Shown in pieces: positions 29,588 to 41,357 of a stretch of DNA of 64,000 nt. How positions within the stretch are numbered: position 1 is the first letter of the stretch; the number at the start of each line of letters is the position of its first letter. The stretch comes from Burkholderia gladioli (GTDB lineage: Bacteria; Pseudomonadota; Gammaproteobacteria; Burkholderiales; Burkholderiaceae): assembly GCF_000959725.1 (NCBI RefSeq), contig NZ_CP009323.1, forward strand, positions 744,001 to 808,000. Direction: 5' to 3'. A model generated the notes under the pieces. It was not told where the DNA came from and searched no databases. It worked only from the letters and a program-made list of their open reading frames with translations. The translations under genes were made by a program, and so were the position numbers.

Positions 29588-31180
29588 TCACACCACCTTC
29601 AGCGTGCCCATCATGCCGAGGTCCTCGTGTTCGAGGATATGGCAGTGGAACATGCGCTCGCCCGCCTCGTGCTGGACCGTCGCGATCCGCACCGTCTCGC
29701 CCTTTCTCACGTTCACGGTATCGCGCCACGCGCGGTAAGGCTCCGCCGTGCGCCGGCCGCGATACTCGCGCTCGACCACCTGGAATTGCGTGCCGTGCAG
29801 GTGGAATGGATGATCCATGTCCGTATTGTTCGCAATACTCCACAATTCGACGTCGCCGCGTCGGCTGGTGAGGGTGGCGCGATGCGGCGACCAGCTCTGT
29901 CCATTCACCATGAAGCGCATGCCGGCGGGGCGCGACCCCGGCTTCGAGGCCATCATCGCGTTCATGTCCATCGCTTCGCCGAACGTGACGGTCTTGCGCG
30001 CGACCGGCGCGCCCAGCGCCGGCACCGGGCGCAGCATGGCCGACACCGCGCGGGCCGCGGCTGGCGAGAACGCCACCTCGGCCAGCGGCAGCGGCGGGTC
30101 CGCCGGCAGCGAGGGTTCGTCGTCCTCGGACATGGCCATCGCCATCTTGCTGCGATCGTAAGTCCCTGCCCGCAGCATGGCCTTCGCGGCCCGATCGCCG
30201 GCGCGCACCAGCAATTCGGCGCGCTCGCCCGGCGCGAGCAGCAGGGCGCTGACGCTGCGCGAGCGCTCCAGCAGGCCACCGTCCGTGCCGACCTGCTCGA
30301 AGGCGCGGCCGTCGTCGAAGGACAGGTTCAGGTAGCGCGCGCTGCTGGCGTTCCAGACGCGCCAGCGTTCGTCCTGCGCGACATCGATGCGCGGCAGGCG
30401 CGCGCCGTTGACCAGCGCGAACTGCCCTTCGCGGCCGTTCATCCAGTCCATCATGTCGTTCGGCGGGATCGTGCCGTCCGAGGCCAGCTTGAGGTCGGAG
30501 ATGAACAGTTGCCGCTCGGGCCAGCCGGCCAGCGGATCGTCTGCGGCGCGCACCACGATCGGGCCGGCCAGGCCGCGGAACACCTGCTCGGCCGTCATGT
30601 TGTGAGGATGCGGGTGATACCAGTACGTGCCGGCGCAGCCCTTCGGCAGCGTGAAGCGGTAGATGCGCGATGCGCCCGGCTCGATCAGCGCGAGCGGGTT
30701 GCCGTCCTGGTCGGGCGGCACCGGCAGGCCGTGCCAGTGCATGGTGGTCGGTTGCGGCAGGCGGTTGACGACGCGGATTTCCACCTGGTCGCCCTCGCGC
30801 AGCTCGATCAGCGGGCCGGCGACCGAACCCTGCGCGGCATCGCCATACAGCCACATCGGAGTGGGCGCGGCGCCCGGCAGCAATTGGCGCGCCACCGGCT
30901 GGGCGACCAGCGTGGCGCTGAAACGGCCCGGCGTGTCGCTCCGGTTGGCGAGCACGCGCAGAGGGGGGAGCGGCGCGCCGCCGGGCAGCGCGTCGGCGGC
31001 CGCCAGTTCCATGTCGGCCGCGGCTTCGGAAGCCGGCGCGTCGTGCATGCCAGCCATGCCCTTCATGTCGTCCATGCCCGCCATGCCGTGCATCGCGTGC
31101 GACTGAGCGAACGCGGCGCGGGCGAAGGCCAGCGTGGCTGCCGCGACTAGCGCGCGGCGCAAGAATTGCCTGCGTATCAT
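29588..31180 (-). CDS. Tat-exported multicopper oxidase (CopA/CueO type)
   Basis: A 530-residue periplasmic laccase-like oxidase. The N-terminus IRRQFLRRALVAAATLAFA is a twin-arginine signal, followed after the AFAQS cleavage region by a methionine-rich stretch with Met every third residue (30, 33, 36, 39, 42, 45). Copper ligands are in TMHWHGLPVP, YWYHPHPHN, DHPFHLHGTQF and MFHCHILEHEDLGMM. Such enzymes oxidise Cu(I) or organic substrates and protect the periplasm against copper. No copper efflux or sensor gene is adjacent. Its upstream 130 bases separate it from the chemosensory operon, which runs the same way. Confidence 0.92.
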   Translation of the reverse strand: MIRRQFLRRALVAAATLAFARAAFAQSHAMHGMAGMDDMKGMAGMHDAPASEAAADMELAAADALPGGAPLPPLRVLANRSDTPGRFSATLVAQPVARQLLPGAAPTPMWLYGDAAQGSVAGPLIELREGDQVEIRVVNRLPQPTTMHWHGLPVPPDQDGNPLALIEPGASRIYRFTLPKGCAGTYWYHPHPHNMTAEQVFRGLAGPIVVRAADDPLAGWPERQLFISDLKLASDGTIPPNDMMDWMNGREGQFALVNGARLPRIDVAQDERWRVWNASSARYLNLSFDDGRAFEQVGTDGGLLERSRSVSALLLAPGERAELLVRAGDRAAKAMLRAGTYDRSKMAMAMSEDDEPSLPADPPLPLAEVAFSPAAARAVSAMLRPVPALGAPVARKTVTFGEAMDMNAMMASKPGSRPAGMRFMVNGQSWSPHRATLTSRRGDVELWSIANNTDMDHPFHLHGTQFQVVEREYRGRRTAEPYRAWRDTVNVRKGETVRIATVQHEAGERMFHCHILEHEDLGMMGTLKVV

Positions 31181-31334
31181 CCATCGAATCCCGAGTCAGC
31201 GAAGGGATGACGATACACCAGACGCGCGACGCGCAAGCAGCGCCATCGCAAACGCGAAACCTTGCGGATGCAAACCGCGATCCCGCTCGCGCTCGCGCGC
31301 AGCCTGCCGCTCACGCGGCGGCCCCGACGTCGCC

Positions 31335-31700
31335 TCAGCTCGCCAGCTTGCGGAAGGTCTCGAGCACCGCCTCGCCGCGGAACGGCTTGACGATCCAGCC
31401 GCGCACGCCGGCGGCCTTGCCGCGTTCCTTCATGGCCGGGCTGCTCTCGGTGGTCAGCATCACCACGTTGACGGCTGCGTTGCCGAGCTCGCCGCGGATC
31501 TTCTCGACCATCGTCAGGCCGTCCATGTTCGGCATGTTGACGTCGCTGACCACCAGCTTGATGCCCGGGCTGCCTTTCAGTTTCGTCAGGCCGTCCTTGC
31601 CGTCGACGGCCGTCTCGACCTCCAGCCCGTTCTTGCGCAGGAAGCCCGCGACTTCGTCGCGCACCGTGCTCGAATCGTCCACCACCAGAATCTTTGCCAT
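31335..31700 (-). CDS. CheY-like single-domain response regulator
   Basis: A 121-residue stand-alone receiver with every catalytic residue: Asp8 and Asp9 (VVDDSS), phospho-acceptor Asp53 (VVSDVNMPNMDG), Thr83 (MLTTESSP) and Lys105 (WIVKPF). There is no output domain, so it must act by protein contact or as a phosphate sink. It is the last of five same-strand genes and starts 20 bases after the pseudo-receiver/CheX gene. It is the natural phospho-acceptor for the CheA-like kinase of the operon and the natural substrate of its CheX-type phosphatases. Confidence 0.92.
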   Translation of the reverse strand: MAKILVVDDSSTVRDEVAGFLRKNGLEVETAVDGKDGLTKLKGSPGIKLVVSDVNMPNMDGLTMVEKIRGELGNAAVNVVMLTTESSPAMKERGKAAGVRGWIVKPFRGEAVLETFRKLAS

Positions 31701-31720
31701 GTCTGTTTTCCGTTTGTCAC

Positions 31721-32686
31721 TCAAAACCAGTCGAGCTCGCCCGCCTCGACCATCTCGCCCACCGCCTGCGCGCTGTCGTCGAACGATTCCGGCGACCATT
31801 GCAGGCTGAACACGAAGCGCTGATGGAGGGTCACGGTGCGGCCCGACGCATCGTCGGTCACCCGATACTTGAAGCAGAGCTGCGGGTTCTCGGACCCGAA
31901 GGAGATGTACTTCTGCTTGTGATTGACGAGCAGCGGCACCTGCACCGTGCTGCTCGCCGGCATGCCGTTGCTGCTGCCGAGGAAGCGGTCCTTGAAGGCG
32001 CCCCAGACCAGGTTGGTCAACTCGCCGAGCACGCCGTTGAGGTCGCGGAAATCGGGCGCGCGCTCGTCCGGGTGCATCGCCGCGACGAAGTCCAGCATCG
32101 GCTGCTCGTCGGCCTGCAGCATCATGTAGCCGCGGCACCAGGCGCTCTCCAGCGCGATCAGGCTGAACACCTCGCCGTAGATGATCTGGTCGCGCACGAT
32201 GCAGGGCGTCTCGCATTCGATGCTCATGCCGCGGAACATGGTGCCCAGGCGCGCCTCGGTGATCTCCTCGATGCCGCGCACCAGCGCGTTCGGATAGGCC
32301 AGGCTGAACAGGTACTCATCCACCGCGCGGCGCAGCGGCTCGAGGTCGGGCAGCGCGTAGCTGGCGCAGGCCACGCGACGCAGCGCGTCCGGCAGGCTGG
32401 CCTCGTCGCTGCCATCGGCGCGGCGCACGATGATCGGCAGCTCGGGGCGCAGCGCGTCGATCTGCGCGGCCACCGCGGCGGCCTCGTCGGCCGAGCCGCC
32501 GTAGTCGGCCGCCAGCAGCACCGCGCCGAGGTCGATGTTCGAGCGCAGCACCTTCAGCAGGCGGTTGCGGCGCGCCTTGAGCCCGACCAGGTGGTGCTCG
32601 TCGCAGAACTGCCGGATCGCATCGAGATGCGTGTCGCTGTCGTCGAGCACCAGCACCTTGCTGACGGGCGTATCGTGGGTCGTCAT
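31721..32686 (-). CDS. Pseudo-receiver-CheX fusion protein
   Basis: A 321-residue two-domain protein. Residues ~10-125 fold as a receiver: the acidic pair is kept (VLVLDDSD, 15-16) and an Asp occurs at 61, but the conserved Thr and Lys positions are replaced (IIVRRADGS, CASYALPD), so efficient phosphorylation is doubtful. Residues ~140-310 resemble the CheX/CheC phosphatase fold with the catalytic pair Glu222 and Asn225 in VLGELTNLVWG. The start has GGAGAAT upstream. It ends GELDWF, like the GELELF end of the next CheX-like protein, so both tails may be conserved contact points. Confidence 0.8.
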   Translation of the reverse strand: MTTHDTPVSKVLVLDDSDTHLDAIRQFCDEHHLVGLKARRNRLLKVLRSNIDLGAVLLAADYGGSADEAAAVAAQIDALRPELPIIVRRADGSDEASLPDALRRVACASYALPDLEPLRRAVDEYLFSLAYPNALVRGIEEITEARLGTMFRGMSIECETPCIVRDQIIYGEVFSLIALESAWCRGYMMLQADEQPMLDFVAAMHPDERAPDFRDLNGVLGELTNLVWGAFKDRFLGSSNGMPASSTVQVPLLVNHKQKYISFGSENPQLCFKYRVTDDASGRTVTLHQRFVFSLQWSPESFDDSAQAVGEMVEAGELDWF

Positions 32687-32726
32687 GGATTCTCCTGCCG
32701 CGAGTTCGTTCGCGGTGGTTCGTCGT

Positions 32727-33254
32727 TCAAAACAGTTCGAGCTCGCCCGCGCCCGCGTCGACATCGAGCATGTCGGCGACGAAATCGATCGGCGCGTTGG
32801 CGCACACGCACAGCGTCGCGCCGAGCTTCACGCCCTCGCCGAGGCTCAGGTCGTAGGCGGCCAGGTGATCGGGTTTCAGTTCGGCCAGGTGCGCGGCGCT
32901 CGCGCCGTTCAGCCGGTAGGGTGTGGACATGCCGAGATCGGGAAAATGCTCGACCAGCGCCTGGTTGATCGCGCCGCAGCAGAGGTTGGCCACCTCCAGG
33001 ATCGCCTCGCGCAGGCTGCGCTGGGCGGCGGCGCCGACGTAGTGGGCGCGCGTCGCGTCGTCGTCGCGGTAGTGCAGCAACAGCAGCAGCCGGAAGCTCA
33101 GCGAGGAGATCGTCAGCACCACCGCCTCCACCCCGCGCCCGGCATCGGGCGCCTCGCGCGGCACGATCTGGCAGGCGCCCTCGCCGGCCAGCCGCGCGCG
33201 CGCCGCGCCGAAGAAGATCCGCTCGAAGCTCTCGATCGCGTTCGATCCGATCAC
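32727..33254 (-). CDS. CheX-like chemotaxis phosphatase homologue
   Basis: A 175-residue protein with the CheC/CheX helix AILEVANLCCGAINQAL, where Glu87 and Asn90 match the catalytic E-x-x-N pair that attacks phospho-CheY. The segment MSTPYRLNG and a hydrophobic strand region LSFRLLLLLHYR fit the family. It differs from the neighbour in lacking the receiver half. Its start overlaps the MCP-like stop by four bases. Family assignment rests on the motif and the operon; overall similarity to CheX is weak. Confidence 0.65.
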   Translation of the reverse strand: MIGSNAIESFERIFFGAARARLAGEGACQIVPREAPDAGRGVEAVVLTISSLSFRLLLLLHYRDDDATRAHYVGAAAQRSLREAILEVANLCCGAINQALVEHFPDLGMSTPYRLNGASAAHLAELKPDHLAAYDLSLGEGVKLGATLCVCANAPIDFVADMLDVDAGAGELELF

Positions 33255-33994
33255 GCGGCGCTCCGTTCGAGCTGGCCGCGCAACTGGGTAGCCAGCGCAT
33301 CAACATTGCCGAGCGAGGCGGTGATCATCTTGCCGCCGGCCTGGATGTCCTGGAAGGTCGCGGTGGTCACCAGGTCGTTGCGGTTCAGGCTGTCCTGGTA
33401 GCTCTTCGAAAGCTCCTGCGAGCGCGAGGCCAGCGAGCGCACCTCGCTGGCGACGATCGAGAAGCCGCGCCCGGCGGTGCCCGCGCGTGCCGCCTCGATC
33501 GAGGCGTTCAACGAGACGATCAGCACGTGCGCGACGATCGAGGACAGCTCGCGGTTCTTCGCGTGCATGTCCTGGTTCTGCGTCATCAACGAGATCATCT
33601 GCTCGTGCCAGCGCTCGAAGGTGCCGGCCAGCCCGCGCAGGCGCGCCGCCTCGGCGGCGATCCGCGCGGCCAGGGCGGCGGCGGCATCGCGCTCCTGCAC
33701 GGCCGCGGCCAGCGCCGCGCGCACCTCGGCGATCTGCGCGCAGGCGTGCTCGATGGTCTCGGCGAGCGACTGCTCGCGCGCCGCCGCGGCGTCCTCGGCC
33801 TCCTGGCCGCGCCGCGTCCAATCGGCTTCCAGCGCGGCGAGATGCGCCCGCGCAGCCTCACGCTCGGCCAGGCCGCGCCGCAGCTCGTCGCGCGCGCCGG
33901 CCAGGCGCAGGCGCAGCACCACGGCCGCCGCGATCGCCGCCACCGCGACGATCGCGAACACGGCCGCCAGAACTTCTGCTTGCATCATCAACAC
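33251..33994 (-). CDS. MCP-type signalling protein without a sensor domain
   Basis: A 247-residue protein with one N-terminal membrane segment (about 6-30) and then a long Ala/Glu-rich coiled coil. It carries the methyl-accepting chemotaxis hairpin tip IVSLNASIEAARAGTAGRGF and VASEVRSLASRSQELS (160-195). There is no periplasmic domain and no HAMP. The tip residues that contact CheW and CheA P5 in classical receptors are present, yet neither partner is encoded here. It lies four bases after the kinase gene and overlaps the next gene, so it is firmly part of the operon. Confidence 0.88.
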   Translation of the reverse strand: MLMMQAEVLAAVFAIVAVAAIAAAVVLRLRLAGARDELRRGLAEREAARAHLAALEADWTRRGQEAEDAAAAREQSLAETIEHACAQIAEVRAALAAAVQERDAAAALAARIAAEAARLRGLAGTFERWHEQMISLMTQNQDMHAKNRELSSIVAHVLIVSLNASIEAARAGTAGRGFSIVASEVRSLASRSQELSKSYQDSLNRNDLVTTATFQDIQAGGKMITASLGNVDALATQLRGQLERSAA

Positions 33995-33998
33995 CCCG

Positions 33999-36401
33999 TC
34001 ACGCCCGATCGATTGCCCGGTCCGCGTCGCGCACCGGCGCTTCGCCGCCCTCGACCACGATGCCGACGCTGTCGACCGCGAAGCGGTCCGGCAGGCTGAC
34101 GATGGTCTGGAAGCGGCGATAGGCGGCGCCCTGGCGATCGTCGGTGAAGCGCAGCGCGATGCTGCCGCCGGCGCGCACCACGAAGCTGCGCACCGCGTCC
34201 ATGCCCACGCCGCGGCCCGACACGTCGGTGACGGTGCTGGCGGTCGAGAAGCCGGGGCGGAAGATCAGCGCGGCCACCGCCTCGTCGTTGCCGGCCACGG
34301 CCGGATCGTCGAGCCAGCCGCGCTCGGCGGCGATGCCGCGGATGCGCTCCAGCGCCAGGCCGCGGCCGTCGTCGCTGACGGTGATCTGCAGCATGCCAGC
34401 GTCGACGCCGACCTCGATGTCGATGGTGCCCGCCTCGGCCTTGCCGATCTCGCGACGCGCCTCGACCGGCTCGATGCCGTGGTCCAGCGCATTGCGCAGC
34501 AGGTGCATGAAGACGTCCTTCAACACGCCCGCCGCCTCGCTGCGCACGCGGTAGCCGTTGTCGTCGATGCGCACCAGCGGTTCGGCACGACCCAGGTCGC
34601 GCGCCAGCGCCGGCAGCGAATCGGTCACGCCGGCGATCATCTCGCCCAGCGTCTCGGTGCCCAGCAGGCGCAGCGTGTCGCGTACCGAATCGCGCATGCT
34701 CAGCCAGTCGTGCGGATCCGAAGGATCGGCCGCCTCGAGCAGGCGCAGGCTCTCGTGGATGCGGCGGCGCTCCACCACCAGGTAGCGATCCGGCTCGACC
34801 GCGGCGCCCGGGCCACCCGGGCCGCGGCGGCCGAGGCTCACGCTGTTGATGGTCGCGTAGTGGTCGAGCGCCTCGCGCACGCGCGCCAGGTCGGTCATCA
34901 GCTCGTGCTGGTCCCAGGCGCGCGCGGCCTCGGCGCTGCGCAGCTCGTCATAGACCTGCTCGGCCTCGTGCACGATGTTGGTCAGGTGCTGCAGGCTGTA
35001 GGTCCGCGCATTGCCCTTGATGGTGTGCATGTTGCGGAACAGCTCGGCCAGCGCGGAGCTGTCGGCGCGCTCGTGCTGGCGGATGATGCGCTCGTTCTCG
35101 TGCAGGAAGCCGGTGGCGCTCTCGACGAAATCGTGGAACTTGTCCTGGCTGACCGCCAGGATCTCGCCGATCATCTCCAGGCGGCGGCGCTGCTCGTTGG
35201 CCTGCGCCGACAGCGCGCGCAGCTCGGTGACGTCGCGCACGCAGAGCATCAGGCGCACGATGGTGCCGGTCTCGTCGGTGATCGCCGACCAGGACAGGTC
35301 CAGGCGCTTCTCGCTGCCGTTCGGCATGCGCTTGCCGATCTCGTTGACCAGCAGGTGCTGGTTGAACTCGAAGTTGATGCCGTCCTCGCCGAGACAGGAG
35401 TCGATCGCCGCGTCGATCTGCGCGCGGCCGTCCGAGCCGATGTCGGAATCGGCGAACACCAGCTCCATCACCGGGCGGCCGGCGATATCGCCGGTCTCGA
35501 AGATGCGCTCGAGGAAGGCCGAGTACTCGCGATGCACGGTGCCGCCGGGCACGATGGTCAGGATGCCCTGCTGCATGTTCTGCAGCATCGCCTGGATGTC
35601 GGCGGTGCGCTGCTTGAGCTGGGCGGCGTTGCGCTGGATCGTCTCGATCATGCCGTTGAAGGCGACGATCGAGCGGCCGATCTCGTCCATCCGGCCCACC
35701 GGCACGCGGCGCGTGAAGTCCTGGCTCGCGGCGATCTCGCTCATCATCTCCTGCATGCGGCCGAGCGGGCGCACGATCTGGCGATAGAGCATCAGGCCGA
35801 CGGCGATCAGCACGATGATCACCACGCCGGCCACCGCCGAAATCGTCATGGTGGTGGTGGCGAGCATGCCGTTGAGCGTCGAGATCGCCTCGTCCTTCTG
35901 GCGGTTCTTCTCGATGCGCAGCGTCTCGATGATGCCCTCCAGCTCGTCGCGATACTGGGCGACGTTGGCGAACAGGTTGGCCTGGGCCAGCTCGGCCTTG
36001 CCGTCGGCCTTCATCCTGGCGGTGTCGTGGATCGCGTCGAAGTAGTTCTTGAGGCTCTCGCGGGCCTGGTCGACCAGCCCGGCCTGGGCGTGGCTGGCCG
36101 CCGAGCGGCCCTGCGCGTCGAGCGCGGTGTTCAGCGACGCTTCCTTGGCGTCGAGTTCGGCGCGCGCCTGCGAGGCCATGGCGGCATCGGGCGCGTAGAT
36201 GAGCGTCATCGTCGCGATCTGGACGTCCTTGACGTCGGCGACGAGATCAGACGATGCGAGCGCGCTGGGCACCACGCCCTGCGTCACCTGACGAACGCTC
36301 GCCGCGCTGCGTTGCGCCTGATAAACGGCGTAGCCGCCGATCGCCGCCAGCGCGACGAACATCAGCGCGACAAGCAACGTAATGCGATGTCGGATGGTCA
36401 T
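33999..36401 (-). CDS. Membrane-bound CheA-like hybrid of receptor and histidine kinase
   Basis: An 800-residue protein that joins receptor and kinase. Its parts are TM1 (7-27), a periplasmic four-helix-bundle-like region (30-185), TM2 (187-207), HAMP (208-260), a PAS-like domain (270-395) and an HPt domain with His459 in MHTIKGNARTYSL. A linker follows, then a CheA-type ATPase with N-box LLRNALDHGIEP (Asn637), DDGRG (677-681) and GRGVGMD (729-735). It stops about 25 residues after the ATPase, so the CheW-like P5 domain is absent. The start MTIRHRITLL was chosen over a start seven codons upstream because GGGGATT precedes it. It is first in the five-gene operon. Ligand unknown. Confidence 0.88.
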   Translation of the reverse strand: MTIRHRITLLVALMFVALAAIGGYAVYQAQRSAASVRQVTQGVVPSALASSDLVADVKDVQIATMTLIYAPDAAMASQARAELDAKEASLNTALDAQGRSAASHAQAGLVDQARESLKNYFDAIHDTARMKADGKAELAQANLFANVAQYRDELEGIIETLRIEKNRQKDEAISTLNGMLATTTMTISAVAGVVIIVLIAVGLMLYRQIVRPLGRMQEMMSEIAASQDFTRRVPVGRMDEIGRSIVAFNGMIETIQRNAAQLKQRTADIQAMLQNMQQGILTIVPGGTVHREYSAFLERIFETGDIAGRPVMELVFADSDIGSDGRAQIDAAIDSCLGEDGINFEFNQHLLVNEIGKRMPNGSEKRLDLSWSAITDETGTIVRLMLCVRDVTELRALSAQANEQRRRLEMIGEILAVSQDKFHDFVESATGFLHENERIIRQHERADSSALAELFRNMHTIKGNARTYSLQHLTNIVHEAEQVYDELRSAEAARAWDQHELMTDLARVREALDHYATINSVSLGRRGPGGPGAAVEPDRYLVVERRRIHESLRLLEAADPSDPHDWLSMRDSVRDTLRLLGTETLGEMIAGVTDSLPALARDLGRAEPLVRIDDNGYRVRSEAAGVLKDVFMHLLRNALDHGIEPVEARREIGKAEAGTIDIEVGVDAGMLQITVSDDGRGLALERIRGIAAERGWLDDPAVAGNDEAVAALIFRPGFSTASTVTDVSGRGVGMDAVRSFVVRAGGSIALRFTDDRQGAAYRRFQTIVSLPDRFAVDSVGIVVEGGEAPVRDADRAIDRA

Positions 36402-37060
36402 GTGAATCCCCGTAGCAGCCATGTGTTTTGTGTCGGCCCGCCCGTCCGTTCGAACTATCGGACGAATCGGCGGGCGGGCGCATTATGGCGACCGCGATAT
36501 GACCGAACGATGACCTTCCGAAATTCGGTATCGAAATGGACAATTTCCACGTGATATCCCGGAGGAAGCCTAAAGATCGTCGAAGCGATGCCGTTAATCT
36601 CCGGCCGGATCGCGTTTTCGGGCTGCTTTCCGGGATCGTCCGCAGCCTGCTCGGGCTCAGCTCCCGCGGGTCCATTTCTCCTCTCGTTTCACCCTTCCTC
36701 TCCCCCGTTCGCCCGCGCTTCCGGCCTCGGTTTTTCGTGCCGGCCATCCCGTCGTCGCCCTGAACCCCGAAAATTTCACGATGCGGAACGTTGCCGCGTG
36801 TCGTAAAAAATCGTGGTGCGGGGCACAAATCGACGTTTTCGCAATGCCGCACAACGTTGCGCATCGCGAAATATATTTTTCAAGTCATTGTTTTTGTTGG
36901 TTTATTTTTGTTTGGAACGAGACCTCTACGGGCTCGATCCGGATTCGGCGCGCACGTAGACTGGTTTCCATGGATCGACGGTTTCGCAGGCAGGCAGACA
37001 GCGCCACCCACGATGACCGTCACACATCGGATTCTTTTTGACTAGCAGGCGGAGGATGAA
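36402..37060. other. 660-base divergent region with operator-like and hairpin sequences
   Basis: No protein gene is supported. It holds the leader of the chemosensory operon, with a compound GC hairpin at 36436-36475, and then two dyad-symmetric AACGTT-centred elements at 36779-36793 and 36852-36866. A markedly AT-rich tract (about 36868-36920) follows, probably carrying the promoter of the next small gene. No sigma-28 flagellar promoter was seen before the kinase gene. Confidence 0.45.
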
Positions 37061-37288
37061 ATGAAAGGATTTCGCTACGGATCGGACCAGGGATCGTTCT
37101 ATATCCTGCCGGGCAACGACGGCTGGGAAGCCACTTTCGGCAACGACTCGCTCGGTGAATTCCAGAGCCCCGAGCACGCGGTCGATTACCTGGCGCGCGG
37201 CGTGAACTGCCCGACGCTCGAGGAAGTCGATACGTCCACGCTCGATATCCCGGGCCAGCTCGACGACTGGGAAATCGTCCACGTGTAA
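37061..37288 (+). CDS. Small conserved protein of unknown function
   Basis: A 75-residue acidic protein, MKGFRYGSDQGSFYILPGND at the start and LDDWEIVHV at the end. It has no membrane segment, signal peptide, cysteine pair or known motif. A strong GGCGGAGG lies just before the ATG and codon use matches expressed genes, so it is real. It has an unusually long AT-rich upstream region with operator-like repeats and a very stable hairpin after the stop. Its function cannot be inferred. Confidence 0.8.
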   Translation: MKGFRYGSDQGSFYILPGNDGWEATFGNDSLGEFQSPEHAVDYLARGVNCPTLEEVDTSTLDIPGQLDDWEIVHV

Positions 37289-37294
37289 ACGGCA

Positions 37295-37330
37295 GCGGGA
37301 GGCCCGCGCATCGCTGCGCGGGCCTCCCGC
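37295..37330 (+). terminator. Very stable hairpin after the small conserved gene
   Basis: A perfect 15-bp stem (GCGGGAGGCCCGCGC with its complement) around a 6-base loop, eight bases after the stop. It is followed by TTCG rather than a T-run, so termination may be incomplete or Rho-assisted; it may instead stabilise the mRNA 3' end. Confidence 0.55.
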
Positions 37331-37471
37331 TTCGCCCGGTCGACAGCCGGCATCCCGGCTATCGACACAGGCCGCAGCGCGCAAGGTGAACCCCACCTCG
37401 CGCGCCGTGTTTCGTCCGGCGCCGGTTATCGCGCTCGCATGCGATCGATCGGCGCCGGGCACTCGCCCGGC

Positions 37472-41122
<3,651 letters not shown>

Positions 41123-41357
41123 GGTCGACTCCAGTGAATGGCTGGGCTGATTGAAAAGCGTGTAGTTGCCTGGCTGATGCACAGAAAACCTTGGCCGCTA
41201 TTCTAGCGCCCCGACCGGGCAAGGCGGCGCGAGCAACGCGCGCGGCTGCCGACGACCATCAAGTCTTATATAAGACAAAAGACTTGGCGTTCCGTATTAT
41301 GCATTAAGATTCCGCCATTTGCCACACGACGCGGCCCGCCCCGCGCCCGCTCCCTCG

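Noticed and set aside
31335..36401. The chemosensory operon as the flagellar chemotaxis cluster
   Set aside because: No cheW, cheR, cheB, cheZ, mot or flagellar gene, no sigma-28 promoter, and the kinase is membrane-bound and lacks P5.
36536..36763. A 75-codon frame upstream of the AT-rich divergent region
   Set aside because: Ser/Arg/Pro-rich without ribosome site or conservation-like features; probably chance.
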